Below, one piece after another: positions 26,207 to 36,553 of a stretch of DNA of 64,000 bases. Numbering within the stretch: the first letter of the stretch is position 1; each line of letters begins with the position of its first letter. The translations under genes and the position numbers were made by a program. The DNA comes from Alteromonas aquimaris (GTDB lineage: Bacteria > Pseudomonadota > Gammaproteobacteria > Enterobacterales > Alteromonadaceae): the NCBI RefSeq assembly GCF_026183695.1, contig NZ_JAPFRD010000013.1:62001-126000 (forward strand), given 5' to 3'. The notes beneath the pieces are model-generated. The model ran no database searches, had not been told where the DNA came from, and saw only the letters and a list, made by a program, of their open reading frames with translations.

Positions 26207-26797
26207 CTTACCCCCTACTGACCTATTAAGACTTCGCGGCATATCGACAAAAACAGATATGCGATAGCAGATGAACAAATTATATACAGGTAAAGAAGGT
26301 TATTGGGTATGTAAAAAGATGCCTATGAATAAGAAGAACGATAAAAAATCACTAAAGTTTTGGCAAGGAGCGCCTTCCACCATGCGTTACTGTCTCGGAT
26401 CCCTTATGACAATTAGCAATTCGCACTCAGGGCTGATCACTAACCACTTGCCACTGTGCGGACTATCTATTAACGGTTGTAAACTTACTTATAACTGCAG
26501 ATACACATGGTCATTTGCCGAATCGTTTAGCACCCTCACATTTACAAGGTGATGGGCGCAACTTGAGCAATCGCCTGAAATCGAGGCTAGCGCTATTATT
26601 TCGGATATGGCGAACCTAATCTGCTGTGCACTGACATTGATTGGGAGTAAGATGCAGGCAACCGCACAGTGATATGCATGGCGATACTTAGATTTTATCA
26701 TTTAGATCTGACAGTCATCCAACTTCGGGTTATAAAAGTATGTACCATAAGCAATTTATTTTGCTAAACAATTAACAAACAATAACAGGAACGCACA
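26207..26797. other. Long intergenic gap, mostly featureless
   Basis: About 590 bases with no convincing gene. A 70-codon minus-strand frame (26489-26701) is listed separately as doubtful. The promoter of the antiporter gene should lie near its right end. I see no tRNA, terminator or strong palindrome. Confidence 0.4.
26489..26701 (-). CDS. Doubtful small exported protein
   Basis: 70 codons in an otherwise empty gap. The N-terminus MIKSKYRHAYHCAVACILLP then INVSA-QQI has the shape of a signal peptide, and the mature part holds a CSSCAH cysteine pair. There is no clear ribosome site and no family is recognised, so it may be a chance frame. Confidence 0.22.
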   Translation of the reverse strand: MIKSKYRHAYHCAVACILLPINVSAQQIRFAISEIIALASISGDCSSCAHHLVNVRVLNDSANDHVYLQL

Positions 26798-28621
26798 TTG
26801 TTTGATCCAATGATCTCTCTGGTTCTAGTGGGCTTATTGTCCATCGCTTGTCAATACTTTGCTTACCGAGTAAGGCTCCCGGCTATTTTGCCTCTTCTTA
26901 TAATCGGTATCATTGTCGGCCCCGTCTTCGACGTGATCAATGCAGACAGATTATTTGGTGATCTGTTATTCCCTGTGGTCTCACTGTCAGTCGCGATCAT
27001 TCTATTTGAGGGAGCGTTAACCCTTAAATTTAAGGATATTGCGGGGCATGGCAATATGGTACGCAACCTGTGCTCAGTAGGTGTGGTGGTAACCTGGGGA
27101 GTGGCCGCAGTAGCTGCCCATTTAAGTCTGGGAATGTCGTGGCAACTGGCCTTTTTATTCGGTGCAATTGTAACCGTGACCGGCCCCACCGTGATTGTTC
27201 CTATGATACGGACCGTGCGCCCCAACACCAATTTAGCCAACATATTACGCTGGGAAGGCATTATCATTGATCCGATAGGCGCATTACTCGCGGTATTGGT
27301 ATTTGAGTTTATTGTGGCCGCTCAAGGATCAGCGATATCCCATACCTTCTTAATCTTCGGAAAAACTATTGGTATAGGGCTCGTTTTGGGTTGGGCGGGG
27401 GGATATTTTCTCGGTATTTCATTACGTAAAAACTGGCTCCCCCATTATTTGCAGAACACCGCGGTATTAACCATTATCTTAGGTGTATTCGCAGCTTCCA
27501 ACGTAGTGGCGCATGAGTCAGGGCTTCTCGCTGTAACGATCAGCGGTATGGTCTTGGCGAACATGAAAAATGTTAATGTTGAAAGCATACTGGAATTTAA
27601 AGAAACCTTAAGTACCTTACTCATTTCCGGCCTGTTTATTTTGTTAGCGACACGCCTGGATTTATCCGCCATAGCAGCCGTGGGAGTGCCAATAATCGTC
27701 GTGTTGATTGCGGTAATGTTCGTGGCAAGACCGCTGTCGGTGCTGGCATCCTCCGTAGGAACAGGCTTGAACTGGCGGGAATTGGCGCTAATCAGCTGGA
27801 TCGCCCCACGCGGAATCGTTGCTGCAGCAGTCAGTGCGTTATTCTCCCTTAAACTTGAAGAAATCGGCTATGAAGGTGCAAGTATTATTGTGCCCATGGT
27901 GTTTATGGTGATCATTGCCACTGTCATTATTCAAAGCCTTTCTGCGGCGTATGTGGCAAAATGGCTCAACGTACGCGCTGCGCCGCCCACTGGTTTTTTA
28001 ATTTTTGGTGGAAGTAAATTTAGTCGCTTACTTGCTAAAGAGATGATGAATCAAAAGATTGGGGTTTGTATAGCTGATACGAACTGGGACGCTATCCGCG
28101 AAGCACGAATGATGGATATCCCGGTTTATTTTGGTAATCCTATGTCAGAGCATGCGTCTCGCAATCTGCAAATGGAAACCATCGGTACGGTTCTTATCAT
28201 GTCGCCCTATAAGCAGCTCAACCCGATGGTTGCTTATCATTTTGAATACACTATCGGAAAGGTAAATGTGTGGGGGCTATCCAATAATGAGCAAGCCGCA
28301 AGACCCAGTCATCAGGTGAGTGAACATTACGCTAAGAAGCTTACCTTGTTTGATGAGGGTGTAACCTATGGTTATCTTGCCTCCGCTGTTGCCAGAGGAG
28401 CATCCATTAAAACCACCCGCATTACCGATGAGTTTACGTTTACAGATTACATTGAAACCTATGGCGCTCGAGTCACGCCGCTAATCGCGATAGATGACTC
28501 CAATCATTATCATACGTTTTTGAATCTTGAAGAAATCGTACCTGAAGCCGGGTGGAAAATAATCAGTCTGATCGAACCTGAACAAGATGACGAAACAGGC
28601 CATAAGCATAGCCAGGGGTAA
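26798..28621 (+). CDS. Cation/proton antiporter (CPA1-type) with RCK-like domain
   Basis: 607 residues. The start is a TTG at 26798 behind AGGA; an ATG four codons later is possible. The first 390 residues hold about 12 membrane helices of the Na+/H+ exchanger fold, including the GALLAVLVFEF segment after IDPIG (unwound-helix region) and the WIAPRGIVAAAVSALF signature near 330-345. From about residue 400 a TrkA-N/RCK nucleotide-binding domain follows (FLIFGGSKFSRLLAKEM), ending with a small C-terminal part. It likely exchanges Na+ or K+ for H+ under nucleotide control. The next gene follows after 4 bases. Confidence 0.88.
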   Translation: MFDPMISLVLVGLLSIACQYFAYRVRLPAILPLLIIGIIVGPVFDVINADRLFGDLLFPVVSLSVAIILFEGALTLKFKDIAGHGNMVRNLCSVGVVVTWGVAAVAAHLSLGMSWQLAFLFGAIVTVTGPTVIVPMIRTVRPNTNLANILRWEGIIIDPIGALLAVLVFEFIVAAQGSAISHTFLIFGKTIGIGLVLGWAGGYFLGISLRKNWLPHYLQNTAVLTIILGVFAASNVVAHESGLLAVTISGMVLANMKNVNVESILEFKETLSTLLISGLFILLATRLDLSAIAAVGVPIIVVLIAVMFVARPLSVLASSVGTGLNWRELALISWIAPRGIVAAAVSALFSLKLEEIGYEGASIIVPMVFMVIIATVIIQSLSAAYVAKWLNVRAAPPTGFLIFGGSKFSRLLAKEMMNQKIGVCIADTNWDAIREARMMDIPVYFGNPMSEHASRNLQMETIGTVLIMSPYKQLNPMVAYHFEYTIGKVNVWGLSNNEQAARPSHQVSEHYAKKLTLFDEGVTYGYLASAVARGASIKTTRITDEFTFTDYIETYGARVTPLIAIDDSNHYHTFLNLEEIVPEAGWKIISLIEPEQDDETGHKHSQG

Positions 28622-28625
28622 AAAT

Positions 28626-29117
28626 ATGAGTCATTTTCTTCGTAGTACACTATTTTTAACGTTGTTTATGGGTGTGGGAGTGGATGCAATGGCATTTGAT
28701 GTGTACTTAACACGACATTTTGAAAAGCAGTCGCATTCCCAAGATCCAGCTCTAGCGGCTAAAGGACTTAGGCGTGCTAAACAATTGGTTAACCTATTGG
28801 AAAATGCGGATATAAAGAAAATCTACAGCACCCAATATCGACGCACTCAGCAAAGCGTAGCGCCCTTGTCACAACAGCTGAAGATTGAGGTAGAGATTTA
28901 CCCTGCCAATGAATTAGATGCGTTAGCAAAGCGAATCAAAGCAGAGAAAGTGAATGTGTTAGTGGTGGGCCATAGCAACACCATCCCTCCACTGAGGGCT
29001 TTACTCGGGGGCAAAGCCAAAGAAATGAGTGAAGAAGAGTTCGGCGAACTATTCAAACTTAAGATCGTCGACGAGCAAGTTACCATGAGTTCGCAGCAAG
29101 TGGGTGTAAACGAGTAG
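28626..29117 (+). CDS. Exported histidine-phosphatase family protein
   Basis: 163 residues from the ATG at 28626, behind AGGGG; an earlier in-frame start would overlap the antiporter gene. Signal peptide to about residue 22 (FLTLFMGVGVDAMA-FDVY). The catalytic RHG motif is altered to TRHFEK, as in SixA-like and other short phosphoglycerate-mutase-fold proteins. The second histidine lies in VGHSNTIPPLRALLGG. It is predicted to act in the periplasm on an unknown phosphorylated compound. The tight spacing suggests cotranscription with the antiporter. Confidence 0.82.
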   Translation: MSHFLRSTLFLTLFMGVGVDAMAFDVYLTRHFEKQSHSQDPALAAKGLRRAKQLVNLLENADIKKIYSTQYRRTQQSVAPLSQQLKIEVEIYPANELDALAKRIKAEKVNVLVVGHSNTIPPLRALLGGKAKEMSEEEFGELFKLKIVDEQVTMSSQQVGVNE

Positions 29118-29303
29118 CCCCTCTCTAAGAAGGTGCGGTCCTTTTAAAACGCGCGTCAGAGTTCTTTCTGCTGCTGTTTTTTGTTCACTAGATTAAGATG
29201 AATGCGTCTTCTTTCGTCATACTGAATACTTTCATTTAATCAGATTAAACGATTGCTCAGTTGGCCTGATTATCTAAAACTCCCTTTATTCCAACCCCAC
29301 ACA

Positions 29304-30599
29304 TCATTTGGCCGATTCCAGGCAAGCGATAGTTGCGTCTACTGCCCCCTGGTTTTTAGTTAATACTGCAAACCCTGCTCGCCCCAACTCATCAGCCTGG
29401 GCAGGATGTTCAAGCCAATTCAGGCAATGCCGGCTGATGTCGTTCGCATTATTGACCAGATAGAGGGCACCGTGATCCCGAAGATAATCACAAATTACAG
29501 AATTATTATACTGATGCGGCCCCATTAAAATAGGAACAGCGGCTGCGGCAGGTTCGAGTGCATTGTGGCCACCTTTGTCAGCAAGACTTCCCCCTACAAA
29601 CGCAATCTTGGCAACCTGATATAAATGGTTGAGCTTGCCCATTTCATTGACCAGTAATACCTGCACGTCATCGGTAACATGATGAGCCTCACTGGACAAA
29701 CGGTATTCAAATGGTGAATCCGCCAATAATTTTTCCACCTCTTTAAACCGCTGTGGGTGTCTGGGTACGATGGCTAATAAGGCGTTGGGATGCGTTTCGA
29801 TTATTGTGGAAAAGGCGGTTAACAGGACTTTTTCCTCAGGATCATGAGTGCTGCCAGCAACAATAACGGGGCGGTTATTCTGCCGCAATTGCAGAAAGTC
29901 AGTCTCGGATAGATTGTCAGAAATAGCCTGATCAAATTTTATATTGTTGGTAAGTGTAAGTTTATCTTCTGGGATCCCTAGTTTCGCATAATGCTCGAAA
30001 TCACGTTCGCCTTGTGCGCAGACATGCGATAACTTAAACATCATCGGTTCGAATAATGCTGATACTTTTGCATAACGAGAAGCCGAACGCTCCGTCATTC
30101 GAGCATTTATGACTACCGCTGAGATACCCTTTTTCCAACAGCAATGAATTAAATTAGGCCATAGCTCCACTTCAGTGATCACCACAAGCTGGGGTTGGAG
30201 GCGATTTAACATGGCATTCATCGCAAAAGGTAGGTCCAGAGGCAGATAAAAATGATGAACGCTATCACCAAACAACGTATTGACGCGGGCTGAACCGGTT
30301 TCGGTGGTGGTGGTAATGGTAACTGGAATATCAGGGTGCAGTTTTTGCAGCTTTTTTATTACGCACGAGGCAGCCATCACCTCGCCAACGGAGACACAGT
30401 GAAACAGATAACCCTGTCGATTCGCTGGAACTGGAACAAATCCTAATCGTTGTAAAAAATTGGAATGATAGGCGTCAATTTGATTCACCCCCCACTTGCG
30501 GAACTTCAACCAGAATACGGGAAGCAGCAAGCAAAGTAGCAGAGTATATAGCCAGCGGGCTAACTCTTCGTGCCAGTAGGGCGTATAACGATTGTTCAA
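29304..30599 (-). CDS. waaA: 3-deoxy-D-manno-octulosonic acid (Kdo) transferase
   Basis: 431 residues, GT30 family. It adds Kdo to lipid IVA at the cytoplasmic face of the inner membrane. An N-terminal membrane anchor (about residues 14-30) is followed by FHCVSVGEVMAA, which carries the catalytic glutamate, and TETGSARVNTLFG. The C-terminal half has VGGSLADKGGHNALEPAAA (about 350-370), the Kdo-transferase signature. The start is TTG at 30599 behind AGGGA. It is divergent from a GT4 enzyme, consistent with an LPS-core locus. Confidence 0.93.
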   Translation of the reverse strand: MNNRYTPYWHEELARWLYTLLLCLLLPVFWLKFRKWGVNQIDAYHSNFLQRLGFVPVPANRQGYLFHCVSVGEVMAASCVIKKLQKLHPDIPVTITTTTETGSARVNTLFGDSVHHFYLPLDLPFAMNAMLNRLQPQLVVITEVELWPNLIHCCWKKGISAVVINARMTERSASRYAKVSALFEPMMFKLSHVCAQGERDFEHYAKLGIPEDKLTLTNNIKFDQAISDNLSETDFLQLRQNNRPVIVAGSTHDPEEKVLLTAFSTIIETHPNALLAIVPRHPQRFKEVEKLLADSPFEYRLSSEAHHVTDDVQVLLVNEMGKLNHLYQVAKIAFVGGSLADKGGHNALEPAAAAVPILMGPHQYNNSVICDYLRDHGALYLVNNANDISRHCLNWLEHPAQADELGRAGFAVLTKNQGAVDATIACLESAK

Positions 30600-30834
30600 C
30601 TGATGTTCCCTAGGTTGTTTACCTTAACTATAAACCCTCTATTGTAAAGCGATGCGCGCAGCATGCAAAACTAACTGATGCATTGCGCAATCTAATGGGT
30701 TTACCCCACTGTGATAAGTAACCAAATTCTTTCACTTAAAAATCACCCTTTTGCTAATGACGCTCCGTATACAGCAACATTAACGTCCAATTCCTGGATT
30801 GTCGTATTGTTATGATGAGGTTGCAGCAAATTAT

Positions 30835-31962
30835 ATGAAGATCAAAGTGTTGCATGTTGAATTTAATCTGCGACTGTATGGTGGCGGTAAACAAGTATGT
30901 TATTTATTACGTAATCTAAATCCGGAATTATTTGAGAACATTTTAGTCTGCCCGGAAGGAAGTGATATCAGCCGCGTTAAATTTATGCACTGTGATACCC
31001 ACACAATTGAATTTAATGGGAACCTGGATGTGTTTGCTTCAAAGCGCATTCTTGAAGTGATAGAAAAAACCCAGCCAGATATCATTCATATTCATAGTCG
31101 CCATGGGGCGGATTGGTGGGGCGGATTTGCTGCCAGTCAATCTCATATCCCCGCTATTTTAACCCGCCGCCTGGAGGAAGCAGAAAACTTGTTGGGACAA
31201 TTAAAGTATCGGTATTTTGATGCGGTCGTCAGCATTTCTAATGAAGTTTTTCGAAACACAGCGAAGGGCTTAAACGAAGAAACACTGCACCGATTAATCT
31301 ATCCAGCAGTGGATGTGCAAGAATTTGCCCACCCTGCCGAAGAAGATATGCGTAGCTGGTTGGCACGCGCTTATAAGGTTCCAGCGGCGCATAAAATAAT
31401 CGCCAGTTTTGCCCAGTTAATTGGTCATAAAGGGCAAGCGGATATCATATTAGCGTTTGAAAAAGTGGTGACAGCCCATGACAATGTCAGCTGTTTACTC
31501 TTTGGAGAGGGTAATCAGTACGACTCGTATGAATCACTTATCAAGAAATGTAATTTACAAGACAGAATAAAGCTGTGCGGATTCACATCGGATGTAACGG
31601 ATTTATTAGCCATTGTTGATATTGTGGTACACCCCGCACATATAGAAGGGCTGGGCTCGATATTGTTGCAGGCAGCCGCCTGTAAAAAGCCTGTAATTGC
31701 TTACAATGTGGGTGGCGTATCCGAAATTGTCGAGCACGATAAGACAGGTCTTCTTATTAATATGGCTGACATTGATGGCCTTGCTGATGCGATTATCCTG
31801 CTTTTAGATGATGAGAATAAGGCCAGGAAATTAGCTCAAAATGCGTATGGCTGTGTGGTGGAAAAATTTGCAGTTAAGCGGATGATATCAGAATTTGAAG
31901 CGTTGTATCGTGATGTTATGGACCGCAAATGCCAGGGTATCCATTCCGAACACACTAAGTAG
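30835..31962 (+). CDS. GT4-family glycosyltransferase, probable LPS core
   Basis: 375 residues from the ATG at 30835; TTG at 30799 would add 12. The GT-B fold is shown by the N-terminal MKIKVLHVEF and LRLYGGGKQV donor-side loop, the central HIHSRHGADWWGG and the C-terminal GT4 motif (VHPAHIEGLGSILLQAAACK, about 277-296, with the EX7E pair). No membrane segment is present. It is divergent from waaA, so a core-oligosaccharide role is likely, but the sugar is unknown. Confidence 0.82.
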   Translation: MKIKVLHVEFNLRLYGGGKQVCYLLRNLNPELFENILVCPEGSDISRVKFMHCDTHTIEFNGNLDVFASKRILEVIEKTQPDIIHIHSRHGADWWGGFAASQSHIPAILTRRLEEAENLLGQLKYRYFDAVVSISNEVFRNTAKGLNEETLHRLIYPAVDVQEFAHPAEEDMRSWLARAYKVPAAHKIIASFAQLIGHKGQADIILAFEKVVTAHDNVSCLLFGEGNQYDSYESLIKKCNLQDRIKLCGFTSDVTDLLAIVDIVVHPAHIEGLGSILLQAAACKKPVIAYNVGGVSEIVEHDKTGLLINMADIDGLADAIILLLDDENKARKLAQNAYGCVVEKFAVKRMISEFEALYRDVMDRKCQGIHSEHTK

Positions 31963-31986
31963 TGGCGTATGGACGTTAATTAAACA

Positions 31987-32008
31987 GCGGGATACTAATG
32001 TATCCCGC
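31987..32008. terminator. Possible shared terminator stem
   Basis: Perfect inverted repeat GCGGGATA-CTAATG-TATCCCGC between the convergent ends of the GT4 gene and the TonB-dependent receptor. No long T-run follows on either strand, so it is weak as an intrinsic terminator. Confidence 0.4.
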
Positions 32009-32028
32009 GTAAGTTTGTCTTGAGATAA

Positions 32029-35016
32029 CTAGAACGTTAACTGCAGGCCTGCTTTATAGAAGCGGCCAAGTGGGTCATAGTTGCTAGGGAAGGTATTACC
32101 TGAGTTAGAACTGGTATCACCAATATCATTCCCTAATACCGGTGGATCTTTGTCAAACAGATTATCCACACCTAAGGTGAATTTGACATTATCTGTAACC
32201 TGATAACTTGCATACAGGTCAAAGTAGTCATAGCTGTCAATCTGTCTAAACTCGGCAAATCTCAAGGCGGCTTCGGTGGGTTCAACATCGACCGAATCTA
32301 TGTGACGCCATAGTAGCGAAACAGTGAAATCCTCGTAGCTCCAGGTGGTACGTTGAATCCAACGCAGATCAGACAAGGGATCACAGCTTGTTCCGTAGTA
32401 TCCTTTACAGTCAAGCACGGGCACTGAAGTCGAACTTTGTGATTCTTGAGTCAGATACTTGTTAATGGTAGCTGAAACTTCAAGATTACCCATATCTCCC
32501 AGATCGAAGTCCGTATCAATGGTGATTTCCACCCCTTCTGCCTGCAGACTTTTCAGGTTGGTAGTAAACAACTGAACACCAGCAGATGACCCGGTCAAAT
32601 CCCCCCCAACGCGAATGATTTTGGCACATTCACTGGTATTTCCTTCAACATAACATTGATCAAGGATTTCTTGGGCAGAGAATTCACCGATAATATCCTC
32701 AATGAAGATATCATAGTAATCAACTGACAAGGTGAAGTCGTTGGCAAAGGAAACGTCAGGTGTCCACACTAAACCAGCAGTGAAGGTCTCAGCTTTCTCA
32801 GGTCCGGGAGGGGTCTGCGGATTGCTTCCTTGGAAAATGTTGATTTGTCCCGAAATAATATCCGGTACGACACCCACTTGGGCATCACGCATGCCAGTGG
32901 AAATACATAGTTGACGTAAACTTTCGCTGATGTTGCCAGCGTTGGCGGATGAACAGGGATCCTGGGTAGCATTGTCAAGCCCGGTAGTAACGGGTGAAAA
33001 CAGCTCACCTATATTAGGAGCTCGGTTTGCTCTTTGCTCCATTACTCGTAACAGTAATGGTTCAATCGGACGCCAGTTAAAGCCCAGTTTCCATGAATCC
33101 GTACTACCCACCGTATCATAGTCTGATGTACGATAACCAAACTCAACATCCATTGAATAGGCAAAGGGTTGGCCGTCAAATACAGGTAGCAAACCTTCGA
33201 AGAAGAATTCATCGACTTTGTAACTACCACTGATAGGCAACAGATTACCCCCTGCACCGCCCTGACAACTGGCTGGAGCAAGTTTCAGACATTCGTCAGG
33301 CTCTAGCAGCCCACTTTCTGTACGATGCTCATAACCTACACTAACGGTAAGTGGCATGCCAGCCCATGGGATCTCCACGAATTCTATTGGACCATCAACA
33401 ATAAACTGAATAATTTCCTGTTCATATTTTTGTTGCTGCAGCGCAATAGCTTTGGCATAAGCAGCCATGTCATCTGTAATGGTTCCGAAGCCCCCAAACA
33501 GGTCAATAGGTACGCAGTTACCACCGACTGCACAGGTCACCCCATCACGGGTATCCAGCGCATTTTGGATGTTGGTGAGGTTAGTATAACCATCTCTAAC
33601 GGTAGTTCGGTTCGCTTCACCGTACTGGTAAGAAAAATCGTACATCCACTCATCGGTGATCGCTCCCCTCACACCTGTGACAATTTGCCATATATCGGAG
33701 TCGTAACGTTCCGAACGCGTACCCAGTTCCAAGGTACGGCGACGAAGTCTGACTTCAAGCGAATCTTCCTCATCCACGATACCGTTACCATTTACATCGT
33801 TCCAGCTTCCACCATCAAGCAATGAGCCATCTGCGATCGCCGCATTGGCGCCATCAATGATAAACCCTCTGGCTTGATTTGATATAAGCGGATTGTAAAG
33901 AGGTAACGTAAATTGCGCGCCAAATGTGCCAGATGGCGCTACCTGTTGAATGACGGTGGTGTTGGTGTAGTTAAATGACGTATACACTTCTGCATAGTCA
34001 TTGATTTCATAGTGCGCCAAAGCTGTCGCACTGTAGCGTTCAGCTGGTGTTTGATAATAGTTGAAAGGATTAAAGTTAAATAAACTACAGTTATCACCCA
34101 GTGAGCCGTCTTCTCTAAATTGACCTGCCACCCCAGTACCGATTAATTCAAATCGAGTAGGGATTGCGGTAGTAGATCCGGAACCGGAGAGATCCACGAC
34201 GTTCGGTCCCTGACAGCCTTGTGGGGGTAAGGTCGCTTCCTGGCCAGCACGAAATTCATCCAGACCGGAGCCTGTGTTGGAGTTAATACCGAATTGACCC
34301 AAAGGTCTGTCCCCTAACAGGACTGGCTTTCGTTCCATCCATGAAACAGACGCAACCGCATTGCCTCTTCCATCGGCCAGGTCTGAACCCACAGTGAGCG
34401 CGATATTACTTTGTTCGCCATCGTCTTCATCACTGCGTTGGTGATTCACATCCACCTGTACGCCTTCAAAGTTGTTTTTCAGCACCACGTTAACCGCACC
34501 GGCTATGGCATCAGAACCATACACAGCCGATGCACCGCCCGTTACCACATCGACACGGTCAATTAATGCAGTCGGGATATTCGCTGTATCGACCTGCCCA
34601 TTAAAGTTAAATGGCACCATTCTTCTACCGTTTAACAATACCAGCGTACGCTCAGCTCCTAAGCCCCTTAAGTCTACGGTGGCAGCGCCGGCAGTACCGT
34701 TGTTAACGTTCCCCCCGTCGGCGGGTATAGTAGAGGGTAAAGAACGCACTATTCTCTCAAATTCGGGTTGCTGTAAATAACCTACTTCTTCAGCACCGAG
34801 AGAAAAGATTGGACTGGTGGACTCCACACCAGGTGATCGGATACGACTACCTGTTATAGCAATGACTTCTACACTACTGGTATCAGGTGTCGCTTCATCA
34901 TCAGTTTCCGCGTTTGTATCTTGTGCCAATGCTTGTAATGGCACAGCAACATTAATTACCGCGCCAAATAGCAAAGCACGACGAACAGACGCACTTAGTT
35001 TGTTACGTGTAAACAT
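32029..35016 (-). CDS. TonB-dependent outer-membrane receptor
   Basis: 995 residues from the ATG at 35016 (behind GAAGGGGG; an earlier in-frame start at 35043 is unlikely). The signal peptide ends near residue 31 (LQALA-QDTN). The plug domain (about 45-170) holds VEVIAITGSRIRSPG (TonB-box region) and LRGLGAERTLVLLNGRRMV, which marks the large Oar/carbohydrate-type receptors of Alteromonadales and Xanthomonadales. The barrel ends FYKAGLQLTF with the terminal aromatic. It imports an unknown substrate. It is divergent from a LytS/LytTR pair that may control it. Confidence 0.93.
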   Translation of the reverse strand: MFTRNKLSASVRRALLFGAVINVAVPLQALAQDTNAETDDEATPDTSSVEVIAITGSRIRSPGVESTSPIFSLGAEEVGYLQQPEFERIVRSLPSTIPADGGNVNNGTAGAATVDLRGLGAERTLVLLNGRRMVPFNFNGQVDTANIPTALIDRVDVVTGGASAVYGSDAIAGAVNVVLKNNFEGVQVDVNHQRSDEDDGEQSNIALTVGSDLADGRGNAVASVSWMERKPVLLGDRPLGQFGINSNTGSGLDEFRAGQEATLPPQGCQGPNVVDLSGSGSTTAIPTRFELIGTGVAGQFREDGSLGDNCSLFNFNPFNYYQTPAERYSATALAHYEINDYAEVYTSFNYTNTTVIQQVAPSGTFGAQFTLPLYNPLISNQARGFIIDGANAAIADGSLLDGGSWNDVNGNGIVDEEDSLEVRLRRRTLELGTRSERYDSDIWQIVTGVRGAITDEWMYDFSYQYGEANRTTVRDGYTNLTNIQNALDTRDGVTCAVGGNCVPIDLFGGFGTITDDMAAYAKAIALQQQKYEQEIIQFIVDGPIEFVEIPWAGMPLTVSVGYEHRTESGLLEPDECLKLAPASCQGGAGGNLLPISGSYKVDEFFFEGLLPVFDGQPFAYSMDVEFGYRTSDYDTVGSTDSWKLGFNWRPIEPLLLRVMEQRANRAPNIGELFSPVTTGLDNATQDPCSSANAGNISESLRQLCISTGMRDAQVGVVPDIISGQINIFQGSNPQTPPGPEKAETFTAGLVWTPDVSFANDFTLSVDYYDIFIEDIIGEFSAQEILDQCYVEGNTSECAKIIRVGGDLTGSSAGVQLFTTNLKSLQAEGVEITIDTDFDLGDMGNLEVSATINKYLTQESQSSTSVPVLDCKGYYGTSCDPLSDLRWIQRTTWSYEDFTVSLLWRHIDSVDVEPTEAALRFAEFRQIDSYDYFDLYASYQVTDNVKFTLGVDNLFDKDPPVLGNDIGDTSSNSGNTFPSNYDPLGRFYKAGLQLTF

Positions 35017-35485
35017 ATTTCCCCCTTCGGAACCCATCGACATGGGCAGAAGTATTTTTGCTTTTATAAATGACTAATTAAGCCAAAAACTTCAATGGCC
35101 AACCGACAGCACAGGGCTATCTAATATTAAACTAATTGATAGGGGCTATATCACCAGTAGTATTACTCGGATGGGGGGAACCAAGGGATAGAAAGATAAT
35201 TTTCGTGGTTGAGTGGGTACGCAGGCTTTCACCACTTTAAAGAATGGTGACCATATGTAAAGTATGACAACCTGCAAACCGAAAAAGTTCTCATAAAATC
35301 GGTATTTTTTAAGAAACGTTATCTTCTGTGGCATGCCAGTAAAAGAAAAGAAAAGCAACTCCGAGAAGATGGATGAGCCCATCCTACCGTTTACCTCAAA
35401 TTTATTACCATCTGTCCATTAATTTGGATAATTCGCCCCTTTCAGATATGGTTAATATAAGCACTCTTGCGAAATGTCTAAATAG
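35017..35485. other. Intergenic region, receptor and LytS/LytTR promoters
   Basis: About 470 bases between divergent starts. It contains a short inverted repeat TCACCA-N10-TGGTGA (35229-35250). I found no clear pair of LytTR direct repeats and no gene. Confidence 0.4.
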
Positions 35486-36553
35486 ATGAAAACTAATTTC
35501 ACACGCTATTTTTGGGCTGTAAATGTCTTTGTATGGTTATCCATACATTTGATCCTCTCGTTGATCCAGCACAACGCTTTAACCTATACATCTAACCCAG
35601 TCGAATTTAGCACGGTTTGGTTGAAACTCAGCCCCTGGCTCGGCAACTGGATCTGGATGACCGCGGCCATTTTTCTGATTGTCAGGTACAACGTCTATCC
35701 ATCAAAGCTTAAGCGCTTAGCTATCCATGCGGCAGGATTTTTGTTATTGCTGCCGTTATATTGGATAACATGTGTCACCATGCGCACGCTGATTGACGGT
35801 AAAAGTCTGAGCGTTGTTCCTGAGGCATTTTGGCGAGCTTTTACAAATTCTGCATTTTTGGATGCGAGCATTTATTTTGCAGTATTGGGCTTAGCACTGG
35901 GCATCCGATTCTACCAACATGCGCTAAACAAACAGCTGGAACTAAAGCACGTTAACGATCTGTTGATTAAAGAACAGTTGAAAACGCTACGCTCTCAACT
36001 TAATCCTCACTTTATCTTCAACACGCTTAATACTATCGTGAGCCTGGTTAGACTCAAGCGCGATGGTGAAGCGGTTATAGCATTAACTGAATTAAGTCAG
36101 ATGTTGCGTAAAATCTTGGAGAATAAAAATACCTCGGAAGCCAGCGTTAAAGACGAAATGATTTTCATCAATAGCTATCTGGCCATTCAAAAGATGCGGT
36201 TTTCAGATAAGTTAAATACTACTGTTGAGGTAGCAGAGAATTGTCTGGACATTGTGATCCCGAATATGTTGCTGCACCCGTTAGTCGAAAACGCGATTCA
36301 ACATGGCTCCCAACTACAGCGAACGGTCAATGACTTTCACATGTCAGTAGCTAAAAACGACGGCATGCTGGTAGTTACAATGACCAATAACGTAGGTGAA
36401 TGCGATGAAGCTAAAGGTTTTGGCATTGGGTTGGGTAATACCCGAGAAATTTTGAATAGACTGTACACGCATTTTCAGTTAGAAATAAAAGAGAAGTACA
36501 AAGGAACAGTAGAAACGGTTCTAGCGATTCCAATAGGAGGGAACAATGCATAA
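35486..36553 (+). CDS. LytS/YehU-family sensor histidine kinase
   Basis: 355 residues. Four membrane helices (about 10-28, 52-70, 78-100, 120-145) form the sensor. The His_kinase domain (PF06580 type) carries the phosphorylated His175 in LNPHFIFNTLN, followed by HATPase N-box LVENAIQHG and the G-rich GFGIGLGNT. The gene overlaps the next by 8 bases (LytTR regulator), the standard LytS/LytTR arrangement. The signal is unknown; the receptor gene lies divergently on the left. Confidence 0.92.
   Translation: MKTNFTRYFWAVNVFVWLSIHLILSLIQHNALTYTSNPVEFSTVWLKLSPWLGNWIWMTAAIFLIVRYNVYPSKLKRLAIHAAGFLLLLPLYWITCVTMRTLIDGKSLSVVPEAFWRAFTNSAFLDASIYFAVLGLALGIRFYQHALNKQLELKHVNDLLIKEQLKTLRSQLNPHFIFNTLNTIVSLVRLKRDGEAVIALTELSQMLRKILENKNTSEASVKDEMIFINSYLAIQKMRFSDKLNTTVEVAENCLDIVIPNMLLHPLVENAIQHGSQLQRTVNDFHMSVAKNDGMLVVTMTNNVGECDEAKGFGIGLGNTREILNRLYTHFQLEIKEKYKGTVETVLAIPIGGNNA

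Noticed and set aside
26271-26552. 93-codon plus-strand frame in the 26.2-26.8 kb gap
   Set aside because: Irregular composition, no ribosome site and no family; listed only as part of the gap.
35146-35382. 78-codon minus-strand frame in the receptor promoter gap
   Set aside because: No ribosome site or family, and it fills the region expected to hold promoters.
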